A stretch of DNA of 64,000 nucleotides, from the NCBI GenBank assembly GCA_964446585.1, contig CAYUPI010000010.1, positions 62,001-126,000 on the forward strand, in the 5' to 3' direction. Source of the DNA: CAYUPI01 sp964446585. GTDB taxonomy: Bacteria > Verrucomicrobiota > Verrucomicrobiia > Limisphaerales > UBA8199. The notes beneath the pieces were generated by a model, which worked only from the letters and a program-made list of their open reading frames with translations, did no database searches and was not told where the DNA came from. The translations under genes were made by a program, and so were the position numbers. Each line of letters opens with the position of its first letter. Within the stretch, counting starts at the first letter, position 1. Shown piece after piece: positions 45,301-52,400 of the stretch.

Positions 45301-46021
45301 GGTCTTCGGCTCCTATCCCCTGCGAGTAATGGCCTTGAAGCTCAGTGTTAATCCGCTCGACGGTTCACCCGCTTTGACGGGTTCGATCACGTTCACGCCA
45401 AGTCCGGACCTTGGGCAGCCGGCAGTGAGCGCCCCGGCGACGACCGTCAACTACGCCGCCGCCTGGCTCAACAGCAGTATTGCCGGACTTACGAACAACG
45501 CGCTCCTGGGCACCTTGAACGTGCCGATCCCGTCGAATGCCTCGAGCAACTCTGCTTACGCAATCCATTTCGATCACGCCTCGGCCTCTCCGAACGGCCT
45601 GGCTTCGTTCCCCAAACAAACCCGAACCGGTTTGATTACCCTGGCCGACCGTTCCATCTCGAGCTTCAATGATGGCATTCCGGATTCCTGGCGGCTGCGC
45701 TATTTTGGTACCGTGAACAACCTGCTCTCACAAGCCAGCGCCGATGCTGACGGCGACGGCGCCAATAACTGGCAGGAATACGTCGCCGGAACCGATCCGA
45801 CCGATGCGAAATCCAATCTGAAAGTTTCGACGCAGAAAGGCCAGGCCGGTGTTATCCGCTGGCCGAGCGTGGCGGGCAAAACTTACATTATCGAGCGTTC
45901 CTCGAGCCTCTTTGCCCCCTCGTGGACCCCGGTCTCCACCAACGCTGGCACCGGCGCCGACATGGAATTCCACGATATTACCGGCGGCAGAGTCCACTTC
46001 TATCGGGTCCATGTGCAATAA
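42365..46021 (+). CDS. Giant exported protein: NHL propeller, cohesin-like and dockerin-like modules (paralogue 2)
   Basis: 1218 residues from the ATG at 42365 (signal peptide VLAALAILNLALLAAEAQ); another ATG at 42332 is possible. It has the same module order as the preceding protein: NHL blades (NVYVTDSVNNRIVKIE, VYIADWGNNVIRVLDLND), a chitobiase-C-like segment (MWYTIDGSDPTNAPP), cohesin-like domain, dockerin-like pair (FNAGDFGNTNLENADV and FGDGVLDVCDIYVTFRRSL), second cohesin-like domain, Ca-loop (DADGDGANNWQEYVAGTDP) and a short beta end. It arose by duplication of the neighbour and diverged. Both lie 50 bases apart and follow the pil/secretin genes. Confidence 0.82.
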   Translation: MKRKTVLAALAILNLALLAAEAQVTVTTVTTNGLTEPYNVVLDADSNVYVTDSVNNRIVKIEASTQVHSTLAGIAEDPPGSNNGPAYLAHFNNPEGLLAVTIGTDDGVLVADNGNHLIRFVRFSDGYVTTVAGQLGGGPAINGTGANATFLYPLGMAQDGSGHVYIADWGNNVIRVLDLNDPAFSVTTLTTSGTTFYRPAAVVLGNTNQLWVTDTGNQQIKLLTLSSPSSSSLTSSLGAYRTSGTTDSSYGPNARFNSPSGLLWVNGVGLLISDTLNNSIRLATNYASFGATNYAVSTFAGTPGSAGLVDGNVSSAKFNSPFGLASDPLNNGFLVADLKNNALRRVQIGPPLPPVPTPQLGWVLFVKDNFGDYVSSLQVGQSFVFNNDVLIEILGTDGTETHFTFGPTPANPLNDTIPNPSSKIGSTPGVYRNGVHAADVPPSIISAQPDVTVKAIGFETGRQSSSIASARFQFKTAAPLIQGNNAASFTITDQTIGSAMWYTIDGSDPTNAPPSTGPIGAGGGTVTLSINAPTNFTFKIRAFRDNYQPSEIASQEFSATNFNANKISFGFASGEASSDFVGSPGQFFYAPVTLTVLQNAQMYSLQFNVTVTNNVGTTHVVEPGALSFTSTLMEAVPPGQGDHLPPATIQWYNTIPPAAVVGFTTNSLGITNVPVFGSLLVTNAAQNLLGVGWLERWGQANLFNTILQDLISFSIAHDTLFTKSSGRVVLGSYGFKVPLDATPGEQYRIQLGRPTATSDGVGAPGSDVFIDTPTNGTVASGAINAFKNVTVGQRKYIVGDVYPFRWFNAGDFGNTNLENADVMQVFQSAVYGMDNPPPGSDFFDGMDSCGYIGMTNQGSGYLTNLNAIGSQAALFDGNDTTINCIAFGDGVLDVCDIYVTFRRSLDPSLLWFQRFWTNGTLAAEIVGNPPTNPPNPSAIAGCPSFQAPPAAAKVLSVSFAASDLQGSAGQTLQVPVRAQVFGSYPLRVMALKLSVNPLDGSPALTGSITFTPSPDLGQPAVSAPATTVNYAAAWLNSSIAGLTNNALLGTLNVPIPSNASSNSAYAIHFDHASASPNGLASFPKQTRTGLITLADRSISSFNDGIPDSWRLRYFGTVNNLLSQASADADGDGANNWQEYVAGTDPTDAKSNLKVSTQKGQAGVIRWPSVAGKTYIIERSSSLFAPSWTPVSTNAGTGADMEFHDITGGRVHFYRVHVQ

Positions 46022-46030
46022 GTTGCGACG

Positions 46031-46099
46031 CGGAATGATGGAGTATTGGTGTATTGGAGTGGTGCATTACTCCATCACTCCATCTTTCCATTATTCCGC
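46031..46099. repeat. 31-base-arm inverted repeat of the 'TGGAGTGATGGAGT' family
   Basis: Left arm 46030-46060 and right arm 46069-46099 are near-complementary with an 8-base loop, built from TGGAGT/ACTCCA words. It lies between convergent genes. The right arm covers the last three codons and stop of the DUF971 gene (46091 onward), so the repeat has become part of a coding end. Confidence 0.75.
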
Positions 46100-46396
46100 C
46101 TCTCCTGCTATCTCCCTCAAGTAATCGAACGAAAAAATGCCTGTGGCGTGTCCATCAGCCCACGTGGGTTGGATTCCGTATGTTCCGATCCGCGTCAAGC
46201 CTCGGAGCTGAAAGGCCTGCGGGGTCAGCGGACGCTCCGGGCCTTTGTACAGGTTCCCCAGGATGTCTTTCTCGCCCCGGCAGCCGGCGCAGGGACAATG
46301 CCGCCGCAGTTTCTCCAGCGGGACGAAGCTTTCGCTGCCGTCCTCCCATTTGATCGCCAGCTCCTGGCCGATCGGTTGGATGTCCACTGGTCGCAC
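46091..46396 (-). CDS. DUF971 family protein
   Basis: 101 residues with the family pattern of an N-terminal beta hairpin (LAIKWEDGSESFVPLEKLR), a Cys pair (CPCAGCRGEKD) that could bind metal, and YGIQPTWADGHATGIFSFDYLRE at the end. DUF971 corresponds to the N-terminal domain of gamma-butyrobetaine hydroxylase-like proteins and is also found near Fe-S assembly genes; the function of the free form is unknown. It starts at GTG (46396). Its stop lies inside an inverted repeat. Confidence 0.88.
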   Translation of the reverse strand: MRPVDIQPIGQELAIKWEDGSESFVPLEKLRRHCPCAGCRGEKDILGNLYKGPERPLTPQAFQLRGLTRIGTYGIQPTWADGHATGIFSFDYLREIAGEAE

Positions 46397-47035
46397 GGCG
46401 ACAACTTAGGCCACCGCCTTCCGAAGTTAAATCTCATTTGAAAAGATGGTAATAGTGTATTTCCGTGTTGCTGAAAGGATTGATTGAAGCCGTCTCGCTT
46501 TATCTTAGGAGAAGTTATTTGTTGGCTTACGGAGTGATCCGTTGAGTCCGTTGCGTCTGCGAGGGGCGACACCTGACCTAAAAAGGTTTGAGGACCGAAC
46601 GGCTCGGCGAAGCGGCGGCAGGCAAAGCGATAACCGGTGAAGGTCAGCAGCTCTGTGAATAGTGTGAATAACTTCCTCTTGCTGCATATCCCGTCTTGGG
46701 CAGAATCGCCCCTGCCCGCTGCTGGAAGCAATCGGTGGTCCTTCTGAGCCTTTTGCGTTTCCGGGGTCTCAGCGGGCACTTTTCTTTTTGACCGCCTAGT
46801 AGCTGAATAGGTTTTACCAACAACACGGAGCTAGGACATTACCTGAAATATAGGTATATCTAAAATTATTTATTGACTCAAACTTTAAATCGGTTATTCT
46901 GTCTTTGAACATGATCGGGAAAGTCAATCTGCCGGGCGCGGCGCCCGGGCCTGCTCGGCGTGGCCAGCGAGGTCCGGTATTCGATTTTTCTGCCCTGGCT
47001 CGCCCGCACGAAGCTGCCTCAACGGCGGCGGGCGC
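46397..47035. other. Intergenic region upstream of the manganese/iron transporter
   Basis: About 640 bases with no supportable gene. The left half is featureless. At 46840-46900 it becomes strongly AT-rich, with a promoter candidate (46873-46900) and an imperfect palindrome TAGGTATATCTA near 46851-46862. A strong hairpin (CCGGGCG-CGG-CGCCCGG, 46932-46948) lies in the presumed leader. Confidence 0.45.
46873..46900 (+). promoter_or_regulatory. Candidate sigma-70 promoter of the NRAMP transporter gene
   Basis: TTGACT (46873-46878), a 16-base spacer and TATTCT (46895-46900) lie about 130 bases ahead of the transporter ATG. A metal-responsive operator could be the palindrome TAGGTATATCTA just upstream, by analogy with DtxR/MntR-type control of such genes; the resemblance is weak. 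Confidence 0.4.
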
Positions 47036-48400
47036 ATGAACCGGGGTCTTCCTCCTCCTACGGCCCCGGACAACGGTTGGCGCCTGGCGCAGCAGGCCCC
47101 GAGCCTGCGCGAGGTGCATCGCAGCGTGGCTGTGCCCCGCACGCTGGGCTTCTGGCGGAAGCTGTTGGCCTTTTCCGGTCCGGGTTACCTGGTGGCGGTC
47201 GGTTACATGGATCCCGGGAACTGGGCCACCGATTTGGCCGGCGGCTCGGCCTTCGGTTACCGGTTGCTGAGCATCATTCTGCTGTCGAACCTGATGGCGA
47301 TTTTACTCCAGTCCCTGGCCGCCCGGCTCGGGATCGTGACCGGCCGCGATTTAGCCCAGGCCTGCCGTGACCATTATTCAAGGCCGGTGGCACTCGGGCT
47401 GTGGGTGCTGTGCGAGATCGCGATTTGCGCGTGCGACCTGGCGGAAGTCATCGGTTCGGCCATCGCGTTGAACCTGCTGTTTGGAATTCCTGTGGTCCTG
47501 GGCGTGTGCATCACCGCGCTGGACGTCTTCGCGGTGATGTATCTGCAAAACAAAGGGTTTCGTTACATCGAGGCCCTCGTCATCACCTTGATTTTCATCA
47601 TCGGCGGCTGCTTCGTGGCGGAGATCATCTTTTCGCGGCCGGGCGTGACGCAAGTGTTGGGCGGGTTTATGCCGCGCTGGCAACTGGTGCGGGACCCGCA
47701 AATGCTCTATCTGGCCATCGGCATTCTGGGAGCGACAGTGATGCCGCACAATCTTTACCTCCATTCATCCATCGTCCAGACCCGTAAATACGAGCAAGAT
47801 GCTGAGGGCAAGGCGGAGGCGATCAAATTTGCGTCGATTGACTCAGCCCTGGCGCTGACGTTTGCCCTGGGCATCAATGCGGCCATTTTGATCATGTCGG
47901 CCGCCACCTTCCACACCAGCGGCCGGTCTGGCGTGGCCGAAATCCAGGACGCCTATCGGCTGTTGAGCGGCACGCTGGGTGTGCCCGTGGCCAGCGCTTT
48001 GTTCGCTCTGGCCCTGCTCGCTTCGGGGCAGAATTCCACTCTGACCGGCACTCTGGCGGGTCAAATCGTGATGGAAGGGTTCCTGAACTTGCGCTTGCGG
48101 CCGTGGCTGCGCCGGTTGGTGACACGCCTTTTGGCGATTGTGCCCGCGGTGATTGCGACTGCCTTGTACGGCGAGAGCGGCACCGCCAAACTGCTGGTTT
48201 TCAGCCAGGTTGTGCTTAGCCTGCAGCTTTCCTTTGCCGTGATTCCTCTCGTGCTTTTCACCAGCGATCGCAGGAAGATGGGCCAGTTCGCTCTGCCGCT
48301 GTGGCTGAAGGTCCTGGCCTGGGCAACGGCAACGATTATCGTCGCGCTCAACGCCAAGTATTTGCTGGATTTTCTTGGCATCACACGCTGGTTTATGTGA
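47036..48400 (+). CDS. mntH: NRAMP-family Mn2+/Fe2+ transporter
   Basis: 454 residues with eleven transmembrane helices. The metal-binding signatures are intact: DPGN in helix 1 (GYMDPGNWATD, near residue 59) and MPHN in helix 6 (GATVMPHNLYLHSS, near 238). The transporter imports divalent manganese or iron with protons. The N-terminus has a hydrophilic extension of about 30 residues ahead of PRTLGFWRKLLAFSGPGYL. A universal stress protein gene follows closely downstream, which suggests co-expression. Confidence 0.94.
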   Translation: MNRGLPPPTAPDNGWRLAQQAPSLREVHRSVAVPRTLGFWRKLLAFSGPGYLVAVGYMDPGNWATDLAGGSAFGYRLLSIILLSNLMAILLQSLAARLGIVTGRDLAQACRDHYSRPVALGLWVLCEIAICACDLAEVIGSAIALNLLFGIPVVLGVCITALDVFAVMYLQNKGFRYIEALVITLIFIIGGCFVAEIIFSRPGVTQVLGGFMPRWQLVRDPQMLYLAIGILGATVMPHNLYLHSSIVQTRKYEQDAEGKAEAIKFASIDSALALTFALGINAAILIMSAATFHTSGRSGVAEIQDAYRLLSGTLGVPVASALFALALLASGQNSTLTGTLAGQIVMEGFLNLRLRPWLRRLVTRLLAIVPAVIATALYGESGTAKLLVFSQVVLSLQLSFAVIPLVLFTSDRRKMGQFALPLWLKVLAWATATIIVALNAKYLLDFLGITRWFM

Positions 48401-48438
48401 CCAGGACCAGGAACTTGAGAAACACAGATGGACGCAGC

Positions 48439-48864
48439 ATGTATAAGAAAATTCTTGTAGCGCTGGAGAACAGCACTGCGGATCAAAGTCTGCTGCCGCA
48501 TGTGACCGAACTGGCCATGCGGCTGCATTCGCACTTGCTCTTGGTGCACGTGGCCGATGGGTGGGTCGCCCGCAACTTCAATCAACTCAAGCTGGCCGAG
48601 TCCGAAGAGATGAAGGCCGACCGCCTTTATCTGGAGCAGACGGCGGCCCGGCTGAAAGCCGAAGGCTTGTCGGTGACATCACATTTGGCTTTGGGCGACC
48701 CTCCGACGGAGATACTAAAAACGGCTGAAACCGAGAAGTGCAGCCTGATTGCTATGACCAGCCACGGCCATCGGCTCCTGGGCGATCTGCTCTTCGGCAG
48801 CACGATCCACGAAGTGCGCCATCGCACTTCTATTCCTGTTCTGTTAGTGAGGGCAGGGACGTAG
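48439..48864 (+). CDS. Universal stress protein (UspA family)
   Basis: 141 residues from the ATG at 48439. It is a single Usp domain beginning MYKKILVALENSTADQSLL, with the ATP-binding C-terminal pattern TSHGHRLLGDLLFGSTIHEV (G-2X-G-9X-G-S/T). Such proteins bind ATP and modulate stress responses. It is close behind the NRAMP transporter, an arrangement consistent with a metal- or oxidative-stress unit, though no regulatory evidence is seen. Confidence 0.9.
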   Translation: MYKKILVALENSTADQSLLPHVTELAMRLHSHLLLVHVADGWVARNFNQLKLAESEEMKADRLYLEQTAARLKAEGLSVTSHLALGDPPTEILKTAETEKCSLIAMTSHGHRLLGDLLFGSTIHEVRHRTSIPVLLVRAGT

Positions 48865-48867
48865 GCG

Positions 48868-49036
48868 AAGATCCAAGCACCAAGCACCAGAGAAGGCCCA
48901 AATCTTAAGGTTCGAGCACCAGCACAATGCGTCGATGCGATGCACGGATGTTTGATACACCCGCCTGAAGTTTCGCCGTTTTGTATGTGTTTGGGTTTTG
49001 GAGTTTTTCTGGAGCCTGGAGGTTGGAATTTGGAGA
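48868..49036. repeat. Word-type inverted repeat ('AAGCACCAAGCACCA' family)
   Basis: The left side has CCAAGCACCAAGCACCAG (about 48872-48889). The right side, at about 48995-49036, has TTGGAGTTTTTCTGGAGCCTGG and GGAATTTGGAG words. Imperfect complementarity and word choice match the repeats at 22282 and 50590. The region lies between convergent genes. Confidence 0.5.
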
Positions 49037-49046
49037 TTGAACTCAG

Positions 49047-50531
49047 TCAGCCGACGAATTTTTCTTGCAGGTACTCGACGTGATAATCACTCCGCGTCGG
49101 CTCCCCAGTGGCCTGCTGCATCAGCTCCTGCGGTTTGCGCCGCTGTCCGTGGCGATGAACTTTTTCCCGCAGCCAACCGTTCAGACTCCGGTATTCGCCC
49201 CGAGCAAGCTCGGAGCCCAGGGTGGCAACGTCCTGAGCGGCCCGCCGCATCAGTTGAGCGGCATTCAGATTTCCAAGGGTGTAGGTTGGGAAATAGCCGA
49301 GCGTGCCCAGGCTCCAGTGGATGTCCTGCAAGCAACCGTCGGAATCTTTCGTCACCTTCAGTCCGAGCATTTTCTCAAATTCTTCGTTCCAGCAAGCCGG
49401 CACATCGGCGACAGCCAGTTGTCCTTCGATCAGCTTCAACTCCAGCTCGAAACGCAGGATGATGTGCAGGTCGTACGTGACCTGGTCAGCTTCCACACGA
49501 ATGAAAGAAGGCGTAACACGATTGACGGCGGCAGTGATCTGCGCGGGGGACAATCTGCCGAGTTCCGGGAAATGCCGGCACGCCACCGGATGCCAGTGTT
49601 CCCAGAAGGCAGCGCTGCGCCCAACGTGATTTTCCCAGAGCCGCGATTGGGATTCATGGAGACCGAGTGAGACCGCGCTGCCCAGCGGCATGCCGTAGTG
49701 TTGCGCCGGGAGGCCCTGCTCGTAAAGTCCGTGGCCGGCTTCGTGGAGAATGCCGTAAAAGGATTGAGTGAAGTTTTGCTCGTTATAGCGGGTGGTCAGG
49801 CGGCAGTCGGCCGGACCCATTGTGGAACAAAATGGGTGGGTGGTAGTATCGATGCGGCCCGCGTCGAAATCGAAACCGATGGCGGCGGCCACTTCACGAT
49901 TGAGAGCTTGCTGGGCCGGGACCGGGTAGTTTCCATGCAGCAGCTCCTTGGGAACAGCCGCTGAGCGCTCGACGGCGGGGCCCAACACCGAGCCAATCGC
50001 CGGGCGCAGTTCTGCAAACAACGTCCGCAGTTGCGAGGCGCGCACACCCGGCTCGTATTCCTCCACCAGCGCATCGTACGGCGACTCCTGGAAGCCCCAA
50101 CAATCCGCCATCTGGCGGTTGACCTCGAGCACCTTCTTCAGGTGGGGCTTGAAGATCGCAAACTCGGAGCTCTGTCGCGCCTGACGCCAGGCTTCTCGCG
50201 CGTGGGTGCGCACACGCTGGAATTTCTCGACCAGTCGCGTTGGCAGTTTGGTCGCCCGATCATAATGCCGGCGCCATTCGCGCACGTTGCCGGCCTCGTC
50301 GGACTCCGGCGCGAATCCATGCTGCTCGCAAGCCGAGATCCATTCGCCGACTTTTTTGGCGATGAACAGCCGATGGGTGTGGCCGCTCAGATGGGCGAGT
50401 TGCTCGGCGCGGAAATCCACGCCCCGCGTCGGCAGATAGGTTTCCACGTCCCAGGAGAGCAGCTCGCTGGCACTGGCGACGAGGGCGATTTCACGGGAGC
50501 GTTCGATGAGTTTCTTGTAAGGAGCGATCAT
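49047..50531 (-). CDS. M32 family carboxypeptidase Taq-type metallopeptidase
   Basis: 494 residues from the ATG at 50531, close to the usual M32 length. The zinc motif HEAGH (GILHEAGHGLYEQG, near residue 260) is intact, followed by LHESQSRLWENHVG, the third ligand helix. DLHIILRFELELKLIEG and the C-terminal IHWSLGTLGYFPTYTLGNL are family signatures. It removes C-terminal amino acids from peptides in the cytoplasm. It is a single gene; a word-type repeat lies upstream of it. Confidence 0.92.
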   Translation of the reverse strand: MIAPYKKLIERSREIALVASASELLSWDVETYLPTRGVDFRAEQLAHLSGHTHRLFIAKKVGEWISACEQHGFAPESDEAGNVREWRRHYDRATKLPTRLVEKFQRVRTHAREAWRQARQSSEFAIFKPHLKKVLEVNRQMADCWGFQESPYDALVEEYEPGVRASQLRTLFAELRPAIGSVLGPAVERSAAVPKELLHGNYPVPAQQALNREVAAAIGFDFDAGRIDTTTHPFCSTMGPADCRLTTRYNEQNFTQSFYGILHEAGHGLYEQGLPAQHYGMPLGSAVSLGLHESQSRLWENHVGRSAAFWEHWHPVACRHFPELGRLSPAQITAAVNRVTPSFIRVEADQVTYDLHIILRFELELKLIEGQLAVADVPACWNEEFEKMLGLKVTKDSDGCLQDIHWSLGTLGYFPTYTLGNLNAAQLMRRAAQDVATLGSELARGEYRSLNGWLREKVHRHGQRRKPQELMQQATGEPTRSDYHVEYLQEKFVG

Positions 50532-50589
50532 GGAGGAGAATGGGTCGCCGGGTTGCGTAATTTCAAAGGCTTGAAACAAGCTACCGTCC

Positions 50590-50752
50590 TAGGCTCCAAC
50601 TTCCAAGCTCCAACCCCGAAAGCTTTCGGGGCAGACAACCCCCAAATTCCGATCAAAGCCCAAAATCAAACCAGGACGCTTGATTGTTTTTGGTGCCGCT
50701 TGGAATTTGATTATTGAGGCTTCTCTGGAGCTTGGTGGTTGGTGCTTGAAGC
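50590..50752. repeat. Nested inverted repeat of the 'AAGCTCCAA' family
   Basis: Left arm 50590-50613 (CTCCAACTTCCAAGCTCCAA) and right arm 50723-50752 (TTCTCTGGAGCTTGGTGGTT...) are partly complementary. Inside the left arm is the perfect palindrome CCCCGAAAGCTTTCGGGG at 50614-50631, nearly identical to the one at 22368-22385. It fills the gap between two minus-strand genes. Confidence 0.7.
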
Positions 50753-50769
50753 ATTGTCCCCGGTGTTTC

Positions 50770-51597
50770 TCACACTATACTCGGTTCAATCTCCGTTGGT
50801 TGCCACAACAAGCGTCCTTCCATCCCACCGGCGATTACGAGAGTCTGCCCGGTAATATGGCGCGCCAACTTATCGGATGAAAGAAATACTGCCGCGTGGA
50901 CGATATCATCAGGCCGCGCGAGCTGCGGCAAAGCCATCGTCGAGGTGACTCGTCGGATGGTGGCCCGCTCGGCGAGTTGGCCGGCATTGCGTGGCACCAC
51001 AGTCCAACCCGGGCAAATGCAATTGATGCGGCCACCGCAATAAGTCTTCGTGTGCGGCGCGAGGCGTGAGATTTCGTTCTTGAGCGAGCGCGTGAGACCG
51101 TAGGCGATGGCCGCTTTGCCCGCGGCATAATCCGCGTGGCCCGCTTCGCCAAAGACCGCGGCCGTCGAAGCGATCAATATAGCGTTGCCCCTCTTTTGGC
51201 GGCGGACGATCCGCAGAAACTCGCGCATGCTAATGAAGCAAGTGGTCAGCACGCCTTCGATCGTACGCTGCCACTGAGAAAGTGACATTTGGTGCAAAGG
51301 CACTTCTTTCTTTTCCCACCAGCCGGCGTTGGCAATGAGCGTGTCAATCCGGCCAAAGCGTTTCAAGGCCCGGGCAAAGAGGCGTTGGACTTCCAGAGCA
51401 TTCGCAAGATCGGCGCGAACGGCCAGCGCTCCCGTCGGTGAAAGTTCGCGCTGGAGCGCGACGGCTGCCGCTCGATGACGATGATAATGGAGCACCAAAT
51501 GTGCGCCTTCCGCGGCAAACGCGCGCGCAATGGCCGAGCCGATCCCACCGGAGGCGCCGGTCACCATCATCACCTTGCCTGCGAGATCAGCGTTCAA
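50770..51597 (-). CDS. Short-chain dehydrogenase/reductase (SDR)
   Basis: 275 residues. Features are TGASGGIG near residue 13, IANAG near 89, catalytic region IASTAAVFG and YAAGK (Tyr/Lys) near 158-162, with a C-terminal GQTLVIAGG. A basic residue after the second strand (YHRHRAA) favours NADP(H). A stop codon lies two codons upstream of the TTG at 51597, so TTG is the only start that keeps the first strand. It overlaps the preceding small gene by 11 bases. The substrate is unknown. Confidence 0.87.
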   Translation of the reverse strand: MNADLAGKVMMVTGASGGIGSAIARAFAAEGAHLVLHYHRHRAAAVALQRELSPTGALAVRADLANALEVQRLFARALKRFGRIDTLIANAGWWEKKEVPLHQMSLSQWQRTIEGVLTTCFISMREFLRIVRRQKRGNAILIASTAAVFGEAGHADYAAGKAAIAYGLTRSLKNEISRLAPHTKTYCGGRINCICPGWTVVPRNAGQLAERATIRRVTSTMALPQLARPDDIVHAAVFLSSDKLARHITGQTLVIAGGMEGRLLWQPTEIEPSIV

Positions 51598-51916
51598 GCT
51601 TTATTGGCGGGAAAAAACTGCCAAACACCGGTGGAATCTCCCGCGCAACACATCGCAGACTCGTCCCACGCAAAAGCAGAGATCGATTTAATTCTTCCGG
51701 CGTGAGCGTGGACGTCAATGCTTCTTCAACGAGCTGCCGATGTTCGATAAACCGCTCGCGGCCTGGATGCCGTTCGTCCAGCCAATGCTCCAACAGGCGG
51801 GCGCGCATTTCGGGAATCCGCCACATTCGACGCCCGTATTGCAACCGGGCTTCGTCCTGATAGTTCCGATAGGGGCCCCAGATCTCAAGCTCAGCGTCTG
51901 CCGACGTTGCATTCAC
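51587..51916 (-). CDS. Small protein of unknown function, possibly partner of the following nucleotidyltransferase-like gene
   Basis: 109 residues, strongly charged (RARLLEHWLDERHPGRERFIEH), with no signal peptide. No family is recognised. Translation likely starts at GTG (51916), four bases after the stop of the nucleotidyltransferase-like gene. Together they resemble a two-gene unit such as a toxin-antitoxin or substrate-adapter pair, but no helix-turn-helix is evident, so this is tentative. Confidence 0.55.
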   Translation of the reverse strand: MNATSADAELEIWGPYRNYQDEARLQYGRRMWRIPEMRARLLEHWLDERHPGRERFIEHRQLVEEALTSTLTPEELNRSLLLRGTSLRCVAREIPPVFGSFFPPIKLER

Positions 51917-51920
51917 GCGG

Positions 51921-52373
51921 TCAATTTACCAGTCCAATGCGTTTGGCCCAAGCAGCGTGTGCGTGGTCGCGAGGCTCGCCTCGTTTCAACTTCGGAATCA
52001 ACAAATCTCCAGGTGACGGCACCTCCACGGACAAGCGTTGATAATCCTTTAGTGAGGCACGGGTTTTCCAGTCCAGTGGGAACTCTCTCAAAACAGAATC
52101 CGGCATCAAATTCACGTGCCAGCCGTGGACCTTCTCGAATTCGCTTCCGATAATCGATTCGTAGCAGAGCCGGGCAATTTCGTCCGAGTCCGTGATCGGG
52201 TCAACGTCCATGCTGCTTTCAGGCAAGGCCATTCCTATCCCACGTTGCGCCGCATGCCACAGCAGGCCTCCTGAGCCAATCAATATCATTCGGCCCGGAG
52301 CGGTTAGATTCTTTCCCAACTCGACCAGCCACTCTTCCACCTGATGAGGAAATTTTAACTCTCGACGCGGCAC
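51921..52373 (-). CDS. Nucleotidyltransferase-fold protein (DUF6036-like)
   Basis: 150 residues. The motif MILIGSGGLLWHAAQRG followed by SMDVDPITDSDEIARL resembles the G-S/G-G and D-x-D elements of nucleotidyltransferase-superfamily proteins of the DUF6036/MenT-like type. A later conserved LPSPGDLLIPKLKRG-type segment supports the fold (V-P-S-P-G-D-L-L here). Such proteins can act as toxins in two-gene modules. It starts at GTG (52373). Assignment is by pattern only. Confidence 0.55.
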   Translation of the reverse strand: MPRRELKFPHQVEEWLVELGKNLTAPGRMILIGSGGLLWHAAQRGIGMALPESSMDVDPITDSDEIARLCYESIIGSEFEKVHGWHVNLMPDSVLREFPLDWKTRASLKDYQRLSVEVPSPGDLLIPKLKRGEPRDHAHAAWAKRIGLVN

Positions 52374-52400
52374 AAACCACTGCTCCAGTAATCGGAGCCT

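Noticed and set aside
37424..46021. Full type II secretion or type III secretion locus
   Set aside because: Only PilM/N/O/P-like and a secretin are present; no ATPase, platform protein, pseudopilin or needle component is in the window.
48868..50752. Repeated short words as a CRISPR array
   Set aside because: Units are imperfect, unevenly spaced and self-complementary across a locus, with no unique spacers of constant length and no cas genes.
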